A stretch of 64,000 nucleotides of DNA from Synechococcus sp. M44_DOE_062 (GCA_015295985.1 DVDX01000024.1:62001-126000), one strand, 5' to 3'. Counted from the stretch's first letter, positions 7,905-17,610 are shown. Notes: generated from the letters alone by a model not told the origin. Numbers and translations are program-made.

Positions 7905-8573
7905 TCAAATCCGCCTCAAAATACTGGGGCCATGAGAGTCGGTGCCGCAGGTTTTCAAAAGTCCGTAGGTCTCGGCCAGCTCCTCGGCTTTCTCCGTCAC
8001 TTCCGGGCTAGGGAACCAAATCTCCGGGTTTTTGTAGGCGTAGTAGACCTCAAGGCCGTCTATTCCCAACTCCGCTGCTGCTGGGACGATTTCCTCTGCA
8101 GGCAGCCAATAGCGAAAGGGGTGGGCCAACACCGCCAAGCCTCCTGCCGCTTGAATGGCCTGAATTGCCTCAGCGGCGGACAAGCCGGGAACCTGCTCCC
8201 CTTGGGCAAAGGGATCCAGAACACCAGCGGTGGGATCGAAGCCGTAGCCGAGAATATGCACTTCACAGCCCAACAGGTTTGCGGTGATCTCGATCCCCGG
8301 CCACAGGATGGGGTCGTCGGGGCGATCCAAGTGGGCGCGTGCTTGTTTGTAGCCCTTCAGGGTGTGGTGATCGGTGATGGCCAATCCTTTTAGACCGTGC
8401 CGGCGCGCCTGCTCCGCGAGATCCACCGGATCCATCTGCCCATCGGAACAGCGGGTGTGCAGGTGAAAGTTGTACTGCAAGGGGCAAGAACGGGGGCCGA
8501 CCCTCTGCAGCACCTGCCGCAACTCCACAGCGGAAGCCACCCCACAGGGATCCCGTTCCAAGCTGACAACCAT
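7905..8573 (-). CDS. PHP-domain metal-dependent phosphoesterase
   Basis: Predicted phosphoesterase of the polymerase and histidinol phosphatase fold (TrpH/YciV-like), which uses a cluster of bound metals to cleave phosphate esters or nucleotides. From the ATG at 8573 the 222-residue protein has the first metal motif in FHLHTRCSDGQMDP, then ITDHHTLKGY, GIEI, a His in VLAHPF and the closing GTDSHGP, so the full set of PHP ligands is present. The frame extends 24 codons further upstream, but the shorter start places the CPLQYNFHLHT block at the usual distance. The substrate is not evident. Confidence 0.8.
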   Translation of the reverse strand: MVVSLERDPCGVASAVELRQVLQRVGPRSCPLQYNFHLHTRCSDGQMDPVDLAEQARRHGLKGLAITDHHTLKGYKQARAHLDRPDDPILWPGIEITANLLGCEVHILGYGFDPTAGVLDPFAQGEQVPGLSAAEAIQAIQAAGGLAVLAHPFRYWLPAEEIVPAAAELGIDGLEVYYAYKNPEIWFPSPEVTEKAEELAETYGLLKTCGTDSHGPSILRRI

Positions 8574-8684
8574 AGCCACCCTTGGGTTCTGAAGTTTTAT
8601 TAAGCCTGCCCCCCCATTGTAGCCATGGGCAGGAGACAGTGCCATGTGTCAAAGGCTACTGAGGTGGGAACTTAGAAGGGATCC

Positions 8685-9845
8685 CTAGCCGTGGGCCAGT
8701 ACTTCCTCAGCAGCGCGAGTTCCTGCCCCTGGAGTGAAGTCGCTGTAGCCTACCGTGTGTAAAGCCGACTCCAGAGCAGCCAAGGTCATCAGCACATCGC
8801 GGTCGCTGATGAAGCCCAAATGGCCGATGCGGAAGATTTTGCCCTTGAGGTGATCTTGTCCGGCAGCAGTGGCCAGATCAAATTGCTTCTTCAAGATGCT
8901 GCGAAGGGTATCGGCATTGATCCCTTCGGGAGCCAGCACGGCTGTTACGGCGGGGCTAGCCGCAGATTCTGGATCAACCAAGAGCTTAAGTCCCAGAGCC
9001 TTAACACCAGCGCGGGTGGCTTGGGATAACCTGGCATGACGCCGGTAAATGGCCTCCAAACCCTCTGCCCGCATCATCTGTAACGTTGTTCGCAGGGCAT
9101 AAAACAGGTTCACCGCCGGGGTAAAGGGAGTGGTGCCCTGGTGCAGAGCCTTTTGCGCCAGCTTAAAGCTCCAGTAGTACTTGGGAAAGGTCGAACGCTC
9201 CGCAGCGGCCATGGCCCGTTGGCTTACCGCCACAAATCCCAAGCCTGGCGGGATCATGTAGCCTTTCTGGGATCCCGAGGCCACCACATCCAAGCCCCAT
9301 TCGTCCATCAGCACCGGCATCGCCCCCACGCTGGTGACCCCATCCACTAGGACGAGGGCTTCCCCATGCTCGCGGGCAGCAGCAGCAATGGCTTGGACAT
9401 CGTTGGCTACGCCGCTGGAAGTTTCCGAGTGGGTGAGAATGACGGCCTTGATGGTTTTTTCCCGGTCGGCAGCCAGTTTTTCTTGGAAAATCTCGACGGG
9501 GTAAGGGATCCCCCAGGGGGTTTCCACCCGCTCACACCGAAGGCCAAACTGCTCGGACATTTCTGCCCAGCGCTCCCCAAACTTGCCGTTCACCCCCACC
9601 AAAACCCGATCCCCAGGGCTGAGGGTGTTGAGGATCCCGGCTTCCATAGCGCCGGTGCCACTGGCGGAAAAGACAAACACATCTGAGGTGGTTTGGTGCA
9701 GCCAGCGCAACCCATCGGTGACCTCTTCCAGAATGGCGGTGAACTCTTTGCTGCGGTGCTCGATGGGCCCCCGCGCCATCGCCAGCAGAGCACTCTCGGG
9801 AACGGGAGTGGGGCCGGGGATCATCAATATCAGCTTGTCTTTCAT
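8685..9845 (-). CDS. Class V aminotransferase (alanine/serine-glyoxylate type)
   Basis: PLP-dependent aminotransferase of the serine-pyruvate/alanine-glyoxylate family, which in cyanobacteria converts photorespiratory glyoxylate to glycine; older annotations call it soluble hydrogenase 42 kDa subunit. The 386 residues start MKDKLILMIPGPTPVPESAL, a hallmark of the family, and contain the PLP lysine in GSQKGYMIPPG and the substrate-binding Arg region near the end (KIFRIGHLG). The ATG at 9845 was chosen because upstream codons run toward the tRNA-Cys gene. That tRNA gene is 35 bases upstream on the same strand. Confidence 0.88.
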   Translation of the reverse strand: MKDKLILMIPGPTPVPESALLAMARGPIEHRSKEFTAILEEVTDGLRWLHQTTSDVFVFSASGTGAMEAGILNTLSPGDRVLVGVNGKFGERWAEMSEQFGLRCERVETPWGIPYPVEIFQEKLAADREKTIKAVILTHSETSSGVANDVQAIAAAAREHGEALVLVDGVTSVGAMPVLMDEWGLDVVASGSQKGYMIPPGLGFVAVSQRAMAAAERSTFPKYYWSFKLAQKALHQGTTPFTPAVNLFYALRTTLQMMRAEGLEAIYRRHARLSQATRAGVKALGLKLLVDPESAASPAVTAVLAPEGINADTLRSILKKQFDLATAAGQDHLKGKIFRIGHLGFISDRDVLMTLAALESALHTVGYSDFTPGAGTRAAEEVLAHG

Positions 9846-9879
9846 GCTTGCCCTGCTTGGGATGCAAGTAAGGTTTGAA

Positions 9880-9951
<72 letters not shown>

Positions 9952-10034
9952 CCGCCACTTAGAATCAGAGAAAACGCCTGGCTAGAGAGGACATTGTAGC
10001 CGAAAACGGGATCCTACTTCCAAGCTTTAACGTA

Positions 10035-11075
10035 GTGTCCTGTGATTCTGCTTGGGCCGCGAGAATGGCTTTGGATAGAATCGGCGACTGGGTTAACGCA
10101 ACCCCCAATATGCAACCGGCTGCACCTGCTTCATTCAACCTCTGGAAGGGCCTGCTTGTTTGGAGAGACGAGATCTTTTACCTCTGGGGTCTGCTGGCTT
10201 TGGGGATCCTGCGAGGAACAGTACCAGAAGCAACGCCAAACTGGTTTTTGCCGGCAGTTTTGCTGGCCACCTGGGTTGGGGGAATGGGCTGCTGGGGCTT
10301 AGGCCGACGCGGGCGGGGGTGGGGGCCTCCCTTGCTGATTTTGCTGTTGGGGCTACTGCTTACAGAGACATTGCTGGTGGGCTATCGGGTGCCGCCAGGA
10401 TTGATGCCCACCCCAACGCGGGTGTTGCAGGCCGCCTGGATGGCGCGAGCTGCCCTGATGCGAGATGCAGTGCAAACCTTTGCGCGACAGGCGCTGGTAG
10501 GGTTTGGCTTGGGGGTGGGATCCGGCCTATTGCTGGGGGCGCTCTTGGCCGGTTTTCCCAAAATCGAACAGGGGGTTTTGCCCTATTTGGCAGCCCTCTC
10601 CAGTATTCCCATTCCGGCTTTGGCCCCGGTCATGGTGGGGGCATTTGGCATCGACTGGCCCTCGAAAGCAGCAGTGGTGGCGGTGGTGGTGCTGTTTCCG
10701 GTGGTGCTCAACACGGTGCGAGGGTTGCGTTCGGTGGATCCCAGCCAATTGGATTTGATGCGCTCTTACGGGGCCGGTGCCGGGCAAGTGTTTTGGCAGG
10801 TGCGGATCCCTCAATCTTTGCCCTACATTTTTAATGCCCTCAAGCTGGCGCTCACCTTGGCGATGATTGGATCCATTGTGGGGGAATTCTTTGCCGCTCC
10901 GGGGCTTGGTCTGGGCTTCCGCATCCGGATCGAGGCGGCTCGCTTCAATTTCGACATCGTCTGGGCGGCCATCATTTATGCCACCGTTATCAGCGCCCTA
11001 GCTTATCAGTTGATTGTCATGGTCGAAAAGCGGCTGACTTTTTGGCACAGTTCCTTTCGCTCTGGGAACTGTTAG
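10035..11075 (+). CDS. ABC transporter permease (nitrate/sulfonate/taurine class)
   Basis: Membrane subunit of an ABC importer in the SsuC/TauC/NrtB/ThiX class. Hydrophobic segments fill residues 40-120, and the conserved BPD-permease region covers about 150-335, with the ATPase-contact loop in LDLMRSYGAGAGQVFWQVRIP and the family end GEFFAAPGLGLGFRIR. The extra N-terminal segments make it longer (346 aa) than the usual 250-270. The GTG at 10035 is only one option; ATGs at 10065 and 10110 are alternatives. No ATPase or binding-protein gene adjoins it, so the substrate is open. Confidence 0.8.
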   Translation: MSCDSAWAARMALDRIGDWVNATPNMQPAAPASFNLWKGLLVWRDEIFYLWGLLALGILRGTVPEATPNWFLPAVLLATWVGGMGCWGLGRRGRGWGPPLLILLLGLLLTETLLVGYRVPPGLMPTPTRVLQAAWMARAALMRDAVQTFARQALVGFGLGVGSGLLLGALLAGFPKIEQGVLPYLAALSSIPIPALAPVMVGAFGIDWPSKAAVVAVVVLFPVVLNTVRGLRSVDPSQLDLMRSYGAGAGQVFWQVRIPQSLPYIFNALKLALTLAMIGSIVGEFFAAPGLGLGFRIRIEAARFNFDIVWAAIIYATVISALAYQLIVMVEKRLTFWHSSFRSGNC

Positions 11076-11182
11076 CCCTTAGGTTTCCTAGATATTTAGC
11101 AAAAGGAACAGAATCAAAATACGGACGCCCCTTGAGCCTTAACTTGTCTTTGACATCACCGTATTGCCGCGCAGTTTCAGCA

Positions 11183-12376
11183 TCACATACCAAAAACTTC
11201 CTGCATGCTTAACAGCCGGGATCCCGCCAATCGTTGTAGCCAAGGGGTGAGAAACTCTCGGTTGGCCTTCTGTTGCTGGGGATCCTGAGTTTCCAGAGGA
11301 AAAGGGGCGAGGGCACGCAGGGCGGCAGTGGTGACGCAGAACATGGCTTTCTGGAAGCTCAAGCAGATTTTGACCCGCAGATCCTCCTCCCCACGCGGGC
11401 TGCGGCGGTAGTGTTCCCGCAAGCGAGGGGGCAAGTGCCGCATCATGTCCTGCATCAACAGGGTGGGTGGGATCCCAGCGCTCCCCACCGGCAGGGGATC
11501 GGCATACAGGGCCCCATAGGCAAAATCTGCCTGCTCATGCGGAATCTGACCAGCCTGGGCGTTGTAGGAAACCGTACCCATGAAGGGAAAAGAGCGGAAA
11601 AACACTGCTTCCACATAGGGGATGGCTGTATCCGGCAGGAAGGTCAGCCCTGCTGAGAGAGGAATGATCTCATAGCGCCGGCCCCAGATGCAGGGAGCAT
11701 AGGCGATGGGTTTGCCGGCAGCGGCCACCAGCCCTTGCTGAATGTGGGCCACTACCTCGGGGATGGTGAGGTGGGGTTCTGTCTCAGAGCGCTTGGACAG
11801 AGACAGGAAAATATCGCTCATCACCCGCCAGAACTGGCCCAAGCCGCTGTACATGGCCAGCATGCGCACCTGTTCCAGAGCAAAGTCGGGAAACAGGATC
11901 CCCAAGCCCTGCAAGAAGGGGTTAAAGCGGATTTTGGCTCGGATGGCGGCCTTGGCCCGTTGGACAAATTCGGGAGTATCCAGGTAGCGGTCTAGCCCCC
12001 CTCCCCCATGCCAGAGCATGGCCTTCATGCAGTATTCGGCAAACTCGTAGTTGATGCGGTCATGCCACAGGTAGCGCAGCCATTTGCCCAGGGTAATCTC
12101 GCCGTTGAAATACTTAAACGCCGGGAAGAGCTCCAAAAATTGGTGGTCGGCAATGAAAATCAAGTTGCGAGAATAGGCGTCCAGAACCTCTCCGTAGCTG
12201 TGCAGGATCCCAATCACCTCCAGGCGATGGATCTGTGAATCCGGCAAGAGGGCTCCCCCTGCCTCCAGACGCTGCAAAATCGGACTGATGCGCACCTGAT
12301 CCAGAGGATCCAGGCCCGCCAGGAAAAAATGGGAGAGCGGAAGAGAAGAGCCATCCCGTGGCAAGGTGAACGTCAT
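11183..12376 (-). CDS. CO2 hydration protein (CupB/ChpX-like)
   Basis: Specific subunit of the CO2-uptake form of NDH-1, thought to hydrate CO2 to bicarbonate at the thylakoid membrane using energy from electron flow. The 397 residues match the CupA/CupB family throughout (LRYLWHDRINYEFAEYCM, the WHGGGGLDRYLDTPEF block, APCIWGRRYEIIPLS). The ATG at 12376 is preferred over a TTG four codons upstream. It is the last gene of ndhF-ndhD-cup on the minus strand. No cupS follows, and the NdhF partner looks like the F4 type, so the constitutive CupB is favoured over inducible CupA; this is inference. Confidence 0.85.
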   Translation of the reverse strand: MTFTLPRDGSSLPLSHFFLAGLDPLDQVRISPILQRLEAGGALLPDSQIHRLEVIGILHSYGEVLDAYSRNLIFIADHQFLELFPAFKYFNGEITLGKWLRYLWHDRINYEFAEYCMKAMLWHGGGGLDRYLDTPEFVQRAKAAIRAKIRFNPFLQGLGILFPDFALEQVRMLAMYSGLGQFWRVMSDIFLSLSKRSETEPHLTIPEVVAHIQQGLVAAAGKPIAYAPCIWGRRYEIIPLSAGLTFLPDTAIPYVEAVFFRSFPFMGTVSYNAQAGQIPHEQADFAYGALYADPLPVGSAGIPPTLLMQDMMRHLPPRLREHYRRSPRGEEDLRVKICLSFQKAMFCVTTAALRALAPFPLETQDPQQQKANREFLTPWLQRLAGSRLLSMQEVFGM

Positions 12377-12466
12377 GAGAGGAGCCAACCAGATCCACAG
12401 CTTAGATCTACAGTTTGAGGCATCTAAGACAACAGCAAAAACAGCAGCGGCAAAGTCGAAGGCGCC

Positions 12467-13990
12467 TTAAGAGGAGTCACAGGCCATGAAACAGGTCAAC
12501 TTTCCAACCACACCTTCGGTGGCAGCCGCGCTGAGGGCCACAGATTTCGCCAGATCAGCCGTTGTGGGCTCGATCCAGTGTGTCGCCCAGGCTGGTTGTA
12601 GGCCCAGCACCACCACCAGTGTTGCCAAGACAACAGCCGGCAGCCGTTCCCTCACCTGTTGCCGCGACATAGCTGTGGCCACTTCCGACAGCCGACCAAA
12701 AAAGACGCGGTTCACCATCAGCAGGAAATAGGCTGCCGTCAACCCTGTCCCCATCATGCACAACAAGGTCTGCAGCGGAAACACGGGGAAGCTGCCCCGA
12801 AAGATGGTGAACTCGGCGATAAAGCCCACCATGCCGGGCGTACCGCCGCTGGCCATCACCCCCAGCACCATTAAGCTACCAATCAATGGCAAGCCCCGCT
12901 CTGGGTTAAGCAACCCTTGCAGCAACCTCAGATCCCGCGTGCCGGTGTTGGTGTAGACGGCTCCCACCAGCAGAAACAACAGCGCCGAGATCAGGCCGTG
13001 GCTGACCATCTGGAAGACGGATCCCACCAGGGATAGAGGGGTTGCCGCTGCCGTCGCCAAGAGAATGTAGCCCATGTGGGCAATGGAGCTGTAGGCCACC
13101 AGCTTTTTCATGTCCTGCTGCACCAGGGCGTCCAGGGATCCATACAGCACGTTGACCACCGCCCAACCGGCCAGCCAAGGCCCTGCCTGTTCCCAAGCAT
13201 CCGGCAAGAGCTGCAGGCCAAAGCGCAACAGGCCGTAGGTGCCCAACTTCAAAAGCAGACCCGCCAGCAACACGGAAATGGGGGTGGAAGCCTCCACATG
13301 GGCATCCGGCAGCCAGGTGTGGAAGGGAACCAAGGGGATCTTGATGGCCAACCCCAGCAGAATGGGAACAAGCAACAGGGTTTGTTGCACCAGGGGCAAG
13401 GGGTGAGCCTGCAGGACGGTATAGGTAAAGCTGTGGGCATCGCTCAGCCAACTGAGGCCGAAAAAGCCTATCAACAGTAGGATCCCTGACAGAGCCGTGT
13501 AAATCAAGAACTTGGTGGCTGCATAGGTGCGCTGTGGCCCTCCCCAGATGGCGATGAGCAAATACAGGGGGATCAGCTCCACTTCATAGAACAGGAAAAA
13601 CAGCAGCAAATTCTGAGCCAAAAAAGCTCCGGCCACTGCTGCCGCCAGCATAAGCACCAAGCTGTAGTAGAGGCGGGGCCGCTCCACCTGGCCGCTGGCC
13701 CAAATGGCCATCAGCACCAGCAGCCCGGTCATCACCACCAAAGGCAGGGAGATCCCATCGACCCCCAACTCGTAAACCAAGCCCAACTGGGGGATCCAGG
13801 CCATCGTTTCCGCCAATTGCAGGGATCCCAGATGCGGGTCAAAGGCCAGCAACAGCCCCGCGCTCAGGCCAAACAAGACCCACCCAAACCCCAAAGCCAA
13901 CCTCCGATGGATGCTCTTCCCCGCTCGCTCGGGAATCAACCCAATCCAGATGCTCCCCAACAACGGGATCCCGATCAAAAGGCTCAACAT
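12467..13990 (-). CDS. ndhD: NAD(P)H-quinone oxidoreductase subunit 4 (NdhD4-like)
   Basis: Antiporter-like membrane subunit of the NDH-1 CO2-uptake complex. The 507 residues form about 14 hydrophobic helices of the proton-translocating Nuo/Mrp family; conserved pieces include ELIPLYLLIAIWGG, the Lys-bearing helix in KIPLVPFHTWLPDAHVEA and YSSIAHMGYILL. It lies between ndhF (12 bases upstream) and the cup gene, the arrangement of CO2-uptake operons rather than of the respiratory ndhD1. Assignment to D4 instead of D3 rests on the absence of cupS and the NdhF partner. Confidence 0.88.
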   Translation of the reverse strand: MLSLLIGIPLLGSIWIGLIPERAGKSIHRRLALGFGWVLFGLSAGLLLAFDPHLGSLQLAETMAWIPQLGLVYELGVDGISLPLVVMTGLLVLMAIWASGQVERPRLYYSLVLMLAAAVAGAFLAQNLLLFFLFYEVELIPLYLLIAIWGGPQRTYAATKFLIYTALSGILLLIGFFGLSWLSDAHSFTYTVLQAHPLPLVQQTLLLVPILLGLAIKIPLVPFHTWLPDAHVEASTPISVLLAGLLLKLGTYGLLRFGLQLLPDAWEQAGPWLAGWAVVNVLYGSLDALVQQDMKKLVAYSSIAHMGYILLATAAATPLSLVGSVFQMVSHGLISALLFLLVGAVYTNTGTRDLRLLQGLLNPERGLPLIGSLMVLGVMASGGTPGMVGFIAEFTIFRGSFPVFPLQTLLCMMGTGLTAAYFLLMVNRVFFGRLSEVATAMSRQQVRERLPAVVLATLVVVLGLQPAWATHWIEPTTADLAKSVALSAAATEGVVGKLTCFMACDSS

Positions 13991-14002
13991 GGCTCTCTCC
14001 CA

Positions 14003-15880
14003 TCAATAGGCCAACCCCAGATGGAGCGAATGCAGCAGCCAAGCTGTAACCAACACCACCCCCATGACAATCACCAGCACATAGAGTTGCATCCGCCCCG
14101 ACAGGGTGTACTTGAGGGCTTCGCCGCTGAAGAAAAAGGCCAGGCTCACCCCGTTCACCAAGCCGTCCACTCCGTTGCGATCCAGCCACTCCAATCCGCG
14201 GGAGAGAGCGCCGACCGGTTGCACCACCAGGGCTTGGTAGAGGTGCCCCGTGTAAAAGTCGTGGGCCAGCAGATCCTGCAACTCCGGCCAGGGCAGGTGC
14301 ACCCTCCGTTGGCTCCCCCAGTACAGCCAGCCGCCAATGGCTGCCCCCACCAGTCCAGAAGCCGTCAGCAGGGCCGCTATCCACCTCAGCTCCGGGCTCC
14401 AGTCGGGATAGAGTCCCCACCGCCCAAACAGCCAGGGCATGAGCAAGGTTTGCACCGTCAGGATACCCATGGGCAGGGCCATCAACCAGCCTACCTCAGG
14501 GGCCCGGCGGGTTTTGGGTTGCGGGGATCCCTGAAAGACTAGACCAAACACCCGCGCCAGGTTTAGAGCCGTCAGCCCGTTTACCCACAGCAGCACCCCC
14601 ACCAGAGCCGGTTGCAAAACGCCATACACCAGCGCCAGGCGAGTCAGCGTCCAAAAGCACCCCAGGGGCAGCAGGGCCACCATTCCCAGGGATCCCACCG
14701 CAAAGGCGGCAACCGTGGCCGGCATACGGCTGCGCAACCCTCCCAATTCCGTCAGGTTTTGGGTAGCGGTGGTGTAGATGAGGGATCCCGCTCCCATAAA
14801 CAGCAACGCCTTAGCCAGGCCGTGCATCAGCAGCAACTCCAGGGCCAGCTCCGGCTGCTGCATTCCCACCGCCACAAACACCAACCCCAAGTAGGCACTC
14901 GTGGAGTAGGAGAAGGTGCGCTTGATATCGATTTGCGCCAAGGCCACCAGGGATCCGCCCAGGGCTGTGATTGTGCCGATGGCCACCAAGACCCCATCCG
15001 TAATCGGCGACAGGGCCAGCAGCGGCTGCAGCTTAATCAGCACAAAAGCCCCACAGGCCACCACCGCCGAATTGCGCAGGATCGAGGCCGGGGTGGGCCC
15101 CTCCATCGCCTCGTCCAGCCACAGGTGCAGCGGAAATTGAGCGCATTTGCCCAAAGGGCCCGCCATCAAGGCCAAGCCCATCCAAGCTGCCCAGGTGGGA
15201 TCCAAGCTGGCTGTAGCCGCCCAGTCCCGCAGGTCGGAAAACGTCAAGGCCCCGGAAAAGTTGGAAACCGCCACCACCCCCATCAGCAGCAGCAGATCCC
15301 CTACCCGCTTGGTTAAAAACGCATCCCGCGCCGCCGTCACCACCAGAGGCTGAGCGTACCAAAAGCCCACCAGCAAATAGGTGGAAAGGGTGAGCATCTC
15401 CAGCAGGGCATAGCTGAAAAACAGCGAGTCGCTAAGGGCGATCCCTGTCATTCCCCCCTCGAAAAAGCCCATCAGAGCAGCAAAGCGACCCAGACCCCAG
15501 TCCTTATCCAAATACCCCAGCGCATAGATCTGGGCCAGCAAGCTCAAACCGCTGATCCAGACGACGGCCCCTATCGTCAGGGGCGAGATCTCCAAAGACA
15601 GAGTTAAATCCAAATCGGCCACCCGAAACCAGGGGTAGTTCAGGATTTGGGGATCCCGACCCCAAACCTGCCGCAACAGCCAAAGGCCATGAGCAAAGGC
15701 CGCCAAGGTCAGAAGGATGTTGAGGTAAGCTGCCGGACGCGGGCCACTGCGCTTGACCCAGCCCGTTGCCCAGGGAATGGCCAAAGCTGTTCCCGCCCAC
15801 CCATAGCAAGGGATCCACCAACTGCTCTCCAGCCCCAAAAGGTTTGACATCATTAAATGTCCCAAAAGGTTTGACATCAT
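14003..15880 (-). CDS. ndhF: NAD(P)H-quinone oxidoreductase subunit 5 (NdhF4-like)
   Basis: First gene of the CO2-uptake operon; a large antiporter-like NDH-1 subunit of up to 625 residues with many membrane helices. Diagnostic stretches are GFFEGGMTGIALSDSLFFSY, TKRVGDLLLLMGV, PLHLWLDEAMEGPTPASI and YSTSAYLGLVFVAVGMQQ. The LEMLTLSTYLLVGFWYAQ region agrees with NdhF4 as I recall it. The start lies in a perfect 27-base tandem duplication, so the encoded N-terminus is either MMSNLLGHLMMSNLLG (ATG at 15880) or MMSNLLG (ATG at 15853); the inner start gains a GGGA at Shine-Dalgarno distance from the duplicated copy. Confidence 0.9.
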   Translation of the reverse strand: MMSNLLGHLMMSNLLGLESSWWIPCYGWAGTALAIPWATGWVKRSGPRPAAYLNILLTLAAFAHGLWLLRQVWGRDPQILNYPWFRVADLDLTLSLEISPLTIGAVVWISGLSLLAQIYALGYLDKDWGLGRFAALMGFFEGGMTGIALSDSLFFSYALLEMLTLSTYLLVGFWYAQPLVVTAARDAFLTKRVGDLLLLMGVVAVSNFSGALTFSDLRDWAATASLDPTWAAWMGLALMAGPLGKCAQFPLHLWLDEAMEGPTPASILRNSAVVACGAFVLIKLQPLLALSPITDGVLVAIGTITALGGSLVALAQIDIKRTFSYSTSAYLGLVFVAVGMQQPELALELLLMHGLAKALLFMGAGSLIYTTATQNLTELGGLRSRMPATVAAFAVGSLGMVALLPLGCFWTLTRLALVYGVLQPALVGVLLWVNGLTALNLARVFGLVFQGSPQPKTRRAPEVGWLMALPMGILTVQTLLMPWLFGRWGLYPDWSPELRWIAALLTASGLVGAAIGGWLYWGSQRRVHLPWPELQDLLAHDFYTGHLYQALVVQPVGALSRGLEWLDRNGVDGLVNGVSLAFFFSGEALKYTLSGRMQLYVLVIVMGVVLVTAWLLHSLHLGLAY

Positions 15881-15887
15881 TAAATGT
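15834..15887. repeat. Perfect 27-base tandem duplication over the ndhF start
   Basis: Units 15834-15860 and 15861-15887 are identical (each runs from cccaaaagg to aaatgt). Each carries an ATGATG on the minus strand, so the duplication doubles the ndhF initiation region in frame and adds nine codons. Confidence 0.95.
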
Positions 15888-15955
15888 TAAATAAAACGGA
15901 AAACTGGATCCAACGGAAATCAGTCAGGGCTTTGAATCGCTCGTTCTCTTCTATT

Positions 15956-17173
15956 TCACGATATGCCTGGCTCAAACGGTTCCAAAGTCGGGCCGGATGG
16001 CCGGAGCCAATCTCGAAGTTGAGCGGCAATGCGCCGAGCAGCTCCTGGGGATCCCATGCGGCGGCGTCCATGGGCCTGCAACTCAGCCGCGTAGTTGGGA
16101 TCGGCGGCCAGGCGTTCCAGAATCCGGCCAACCACAGCGGGAGCTTGCTCCACTGAGGTCAGGTGGACGGCGGATCCCAAAAGACGGGTCTGGGCTTCGG
16201 CAAAGCGCGGGGTAAACTGCGGCCCCTCTCCCGGCAGGGTTACCACCGGTTTTCCCAAGCCCACACACTGCTCAGTAGCCGTTCCCGCCATAGCCAGCAC
16301 CACCGTTGCTCGTTGGGCACAGGCACCGAAGTCCCCCCAAACCAGAAGCACATCGCTGCGCTGAGATGGGATCCGAGCCTGAAGTGGGTCTCGTTCCAGG
16401 TTGGGGCTGAGGGCAGCATAGACTTGCAGCTCCGTTGGGAGCCGCTCCACCACCTGCATCATCAGGGCCCAGTTGCGATAGGCTTCCGGCGGACGGGATC
16501 CGGGCAAGAGCAGCAAGGCCGGTCGGTGGGGATCCAAAGGCAATGCCCCGCGTGGCTCCAGGCCATCCATCATCGGGTTGCCCAGGTAGAAGGCCCTCAA
16601 GCCCCGTTTTTGCAAAGCAGTAGCCGTCAGCTCATCCCGCAAAAAAGAACCCAGGCAGCGCTTGTGGGCCATCAGCCAGCGCTCCCAGGGCAGGTAATCG
16701 GAAATCGGCTGCCCAAAAGGAATCCAAGAGCGTCGGTAGGGCCCTCGTTCATCTCGCCAGTAATAGTCGGACTTGGCCGTGCCCACAAAGGCGTAAGGGA
16801 TCCCACTCCACCACGCCATCAGCAAGGGCACAATATCCCCCACGGCCAGCACCAAGTTCCTCTGTGCTGCTGCCCGGCGAACCAACGCCAATTGCCGCCC
16901 CGTCAGCCCCAGCAAACCGGCCCGCAAATCCCGCCACAACTGCCGCCAGTCCTGATAGATAAACCCCCCCGACGGCATCACCTGGGCAACGGGCAGCAGT
17001 GGGATCCCTTGGCGTTGGTAGGCTATCCCTTCTCCCACAATCGGCAAGGCTTGCACCGGGATCCCCAGTTGGACTAGGGCAACGGCAACTCGACTGCCCA
17101 CCTCATCTTCCCCGTGTCCATTGCTCAAACACAGCACCTGCGCTGGATTCTTCAGATTCCATTGGGTTCCCAT
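15956..17173 (-). CDS. Lipid-A-disaccharide-synthase-related glycosyltransferase
   Basis: A 405-residue GT-B fold protein of the cyanobacterial LpxB-related family (I recall it as TIGR03492). The N-terminal domain shows CLSNGHGEDEVGSRVA and GDIVPLLMAWWSGIPY; the C-terminal domain has the LLLLPGSRPPEAYRN phosphate-binding loop and the donor-site motif MAGTATEQCVGLGKPVVTLP. Whether it acts on lipid A or another glycolipid is unknown. The ATG at 17173 replaces a TTG six codons upstream. It reads toward ndhF with an 75-base gap and could be transcribed into it. Confidence 0.8.
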   Translation of the reverse strand: MGTQWNLKNPAQVLCLSNGHGEDEVGSRVAVALVQLGIPVQALPIVGEGIAYQRQGIPLLPVAQVMPSGGFIYQDWRQLWRDLRAGLLGLTGRQLALVRRAAAQRNLVLAVGDIVPLLMAWWSGIPYAFVGTAKSDYYWRDERGPYRRSWIPFGQPISDYLPWERWLMAHKRCLGSFLRDELTATALQKRGLRAFYLGNPMMDGLEPRGALPLDPHRPALLLLPGSRPPEAYRNWALMMQVVERLPTELQVYAALSPNLERDPLQARIPSQRSDVLLVWGDFGACAQRATVVLAMAGTATEQCVGLGKPVVTLPGEGPQFTPRFAEAQTRLLGSAVHLTSVEQAPAVVGRILERLAADPNYAAELQAHGRRRMGSPGAARRIAAQLRDWLRPSGPTLEPFEPGIS

Positions 17174-17274
17174 AGCTTGCCGTAGGCGCAATCTGGGTTG
17201 AATGAAGAGGGATCCCCCAGCTCACCAGAAATCTCCTCATAGAATAGAGCCAATCCGAGCAGGGAACCGGGGAG

Positions 17275-17610
17275 ATGATTCGAAATGAGCGACAACGAGC
17301 CAAGCTTATTGCGGCGGTAGAGGCCCTTCAGCTCGAAGGCCCCTACTTTGTAGAGGAGCGCCTCACCCGCCATCGTGGCCCCTTCTTGCGAGCAGTGAAG
17401 GATGCACCCGTCGGTGGAACTTGGTGGGAGATCCGCTATTTTCCCGCCTGTGAGCGCTACGCTTGGGCCTACCTGCCGGAAGGGACTGGCCCGCGATCCT
17501 TTGCCTGGGGACACACGCCCCAGCAAGCCTTTCTTAACGCCCTGTGGCATCGCCCCCTTTCTCCCCAAAGCCAAGAACAGCCTCAGGGAAACCACTCCGA
17601 TTTACAGTGA
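17275..17610 (+). CDS. Hypothetical protein (111 aa)
   Basis: Not recognised. The sequence looks protein-like: an N-terminal helix (RQRAKLIAAVEALQLEG), then a run with many aromatic residues (GGTWWEIRYFPACERYAWAYLP) and a Gln/Ser-rich tail. It contains no membrane segment. Its ATG adjoins GGGGAG, rather close for a Shine-Dalgarno, with GGGAA further back. It is divergent from the LpxB-related gene, about 100 bases apart. A long opposite-strand frame covers the same bases, but this strand is favoured by composition. Confidence 0.55.
   Translation: MIRNERQRAKLIAAVEALQLEGPYFVEERLTRHRGPFLRAVKDAPVGGTWWEIRYFPACERYAWAYLPEGTGPRSFAWGHTPQQAFLNALWHRPLSPQSQEQPQGNHSDLQ

Noticed and set aside
17152-17595. 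147-residue minus-strand frame opposite the 111-residue hypothetical gene
   Set aside because: It overlaps the start of the LpxB-related gene and reads as low-complexity; the plus-strand frame is the better candidate.
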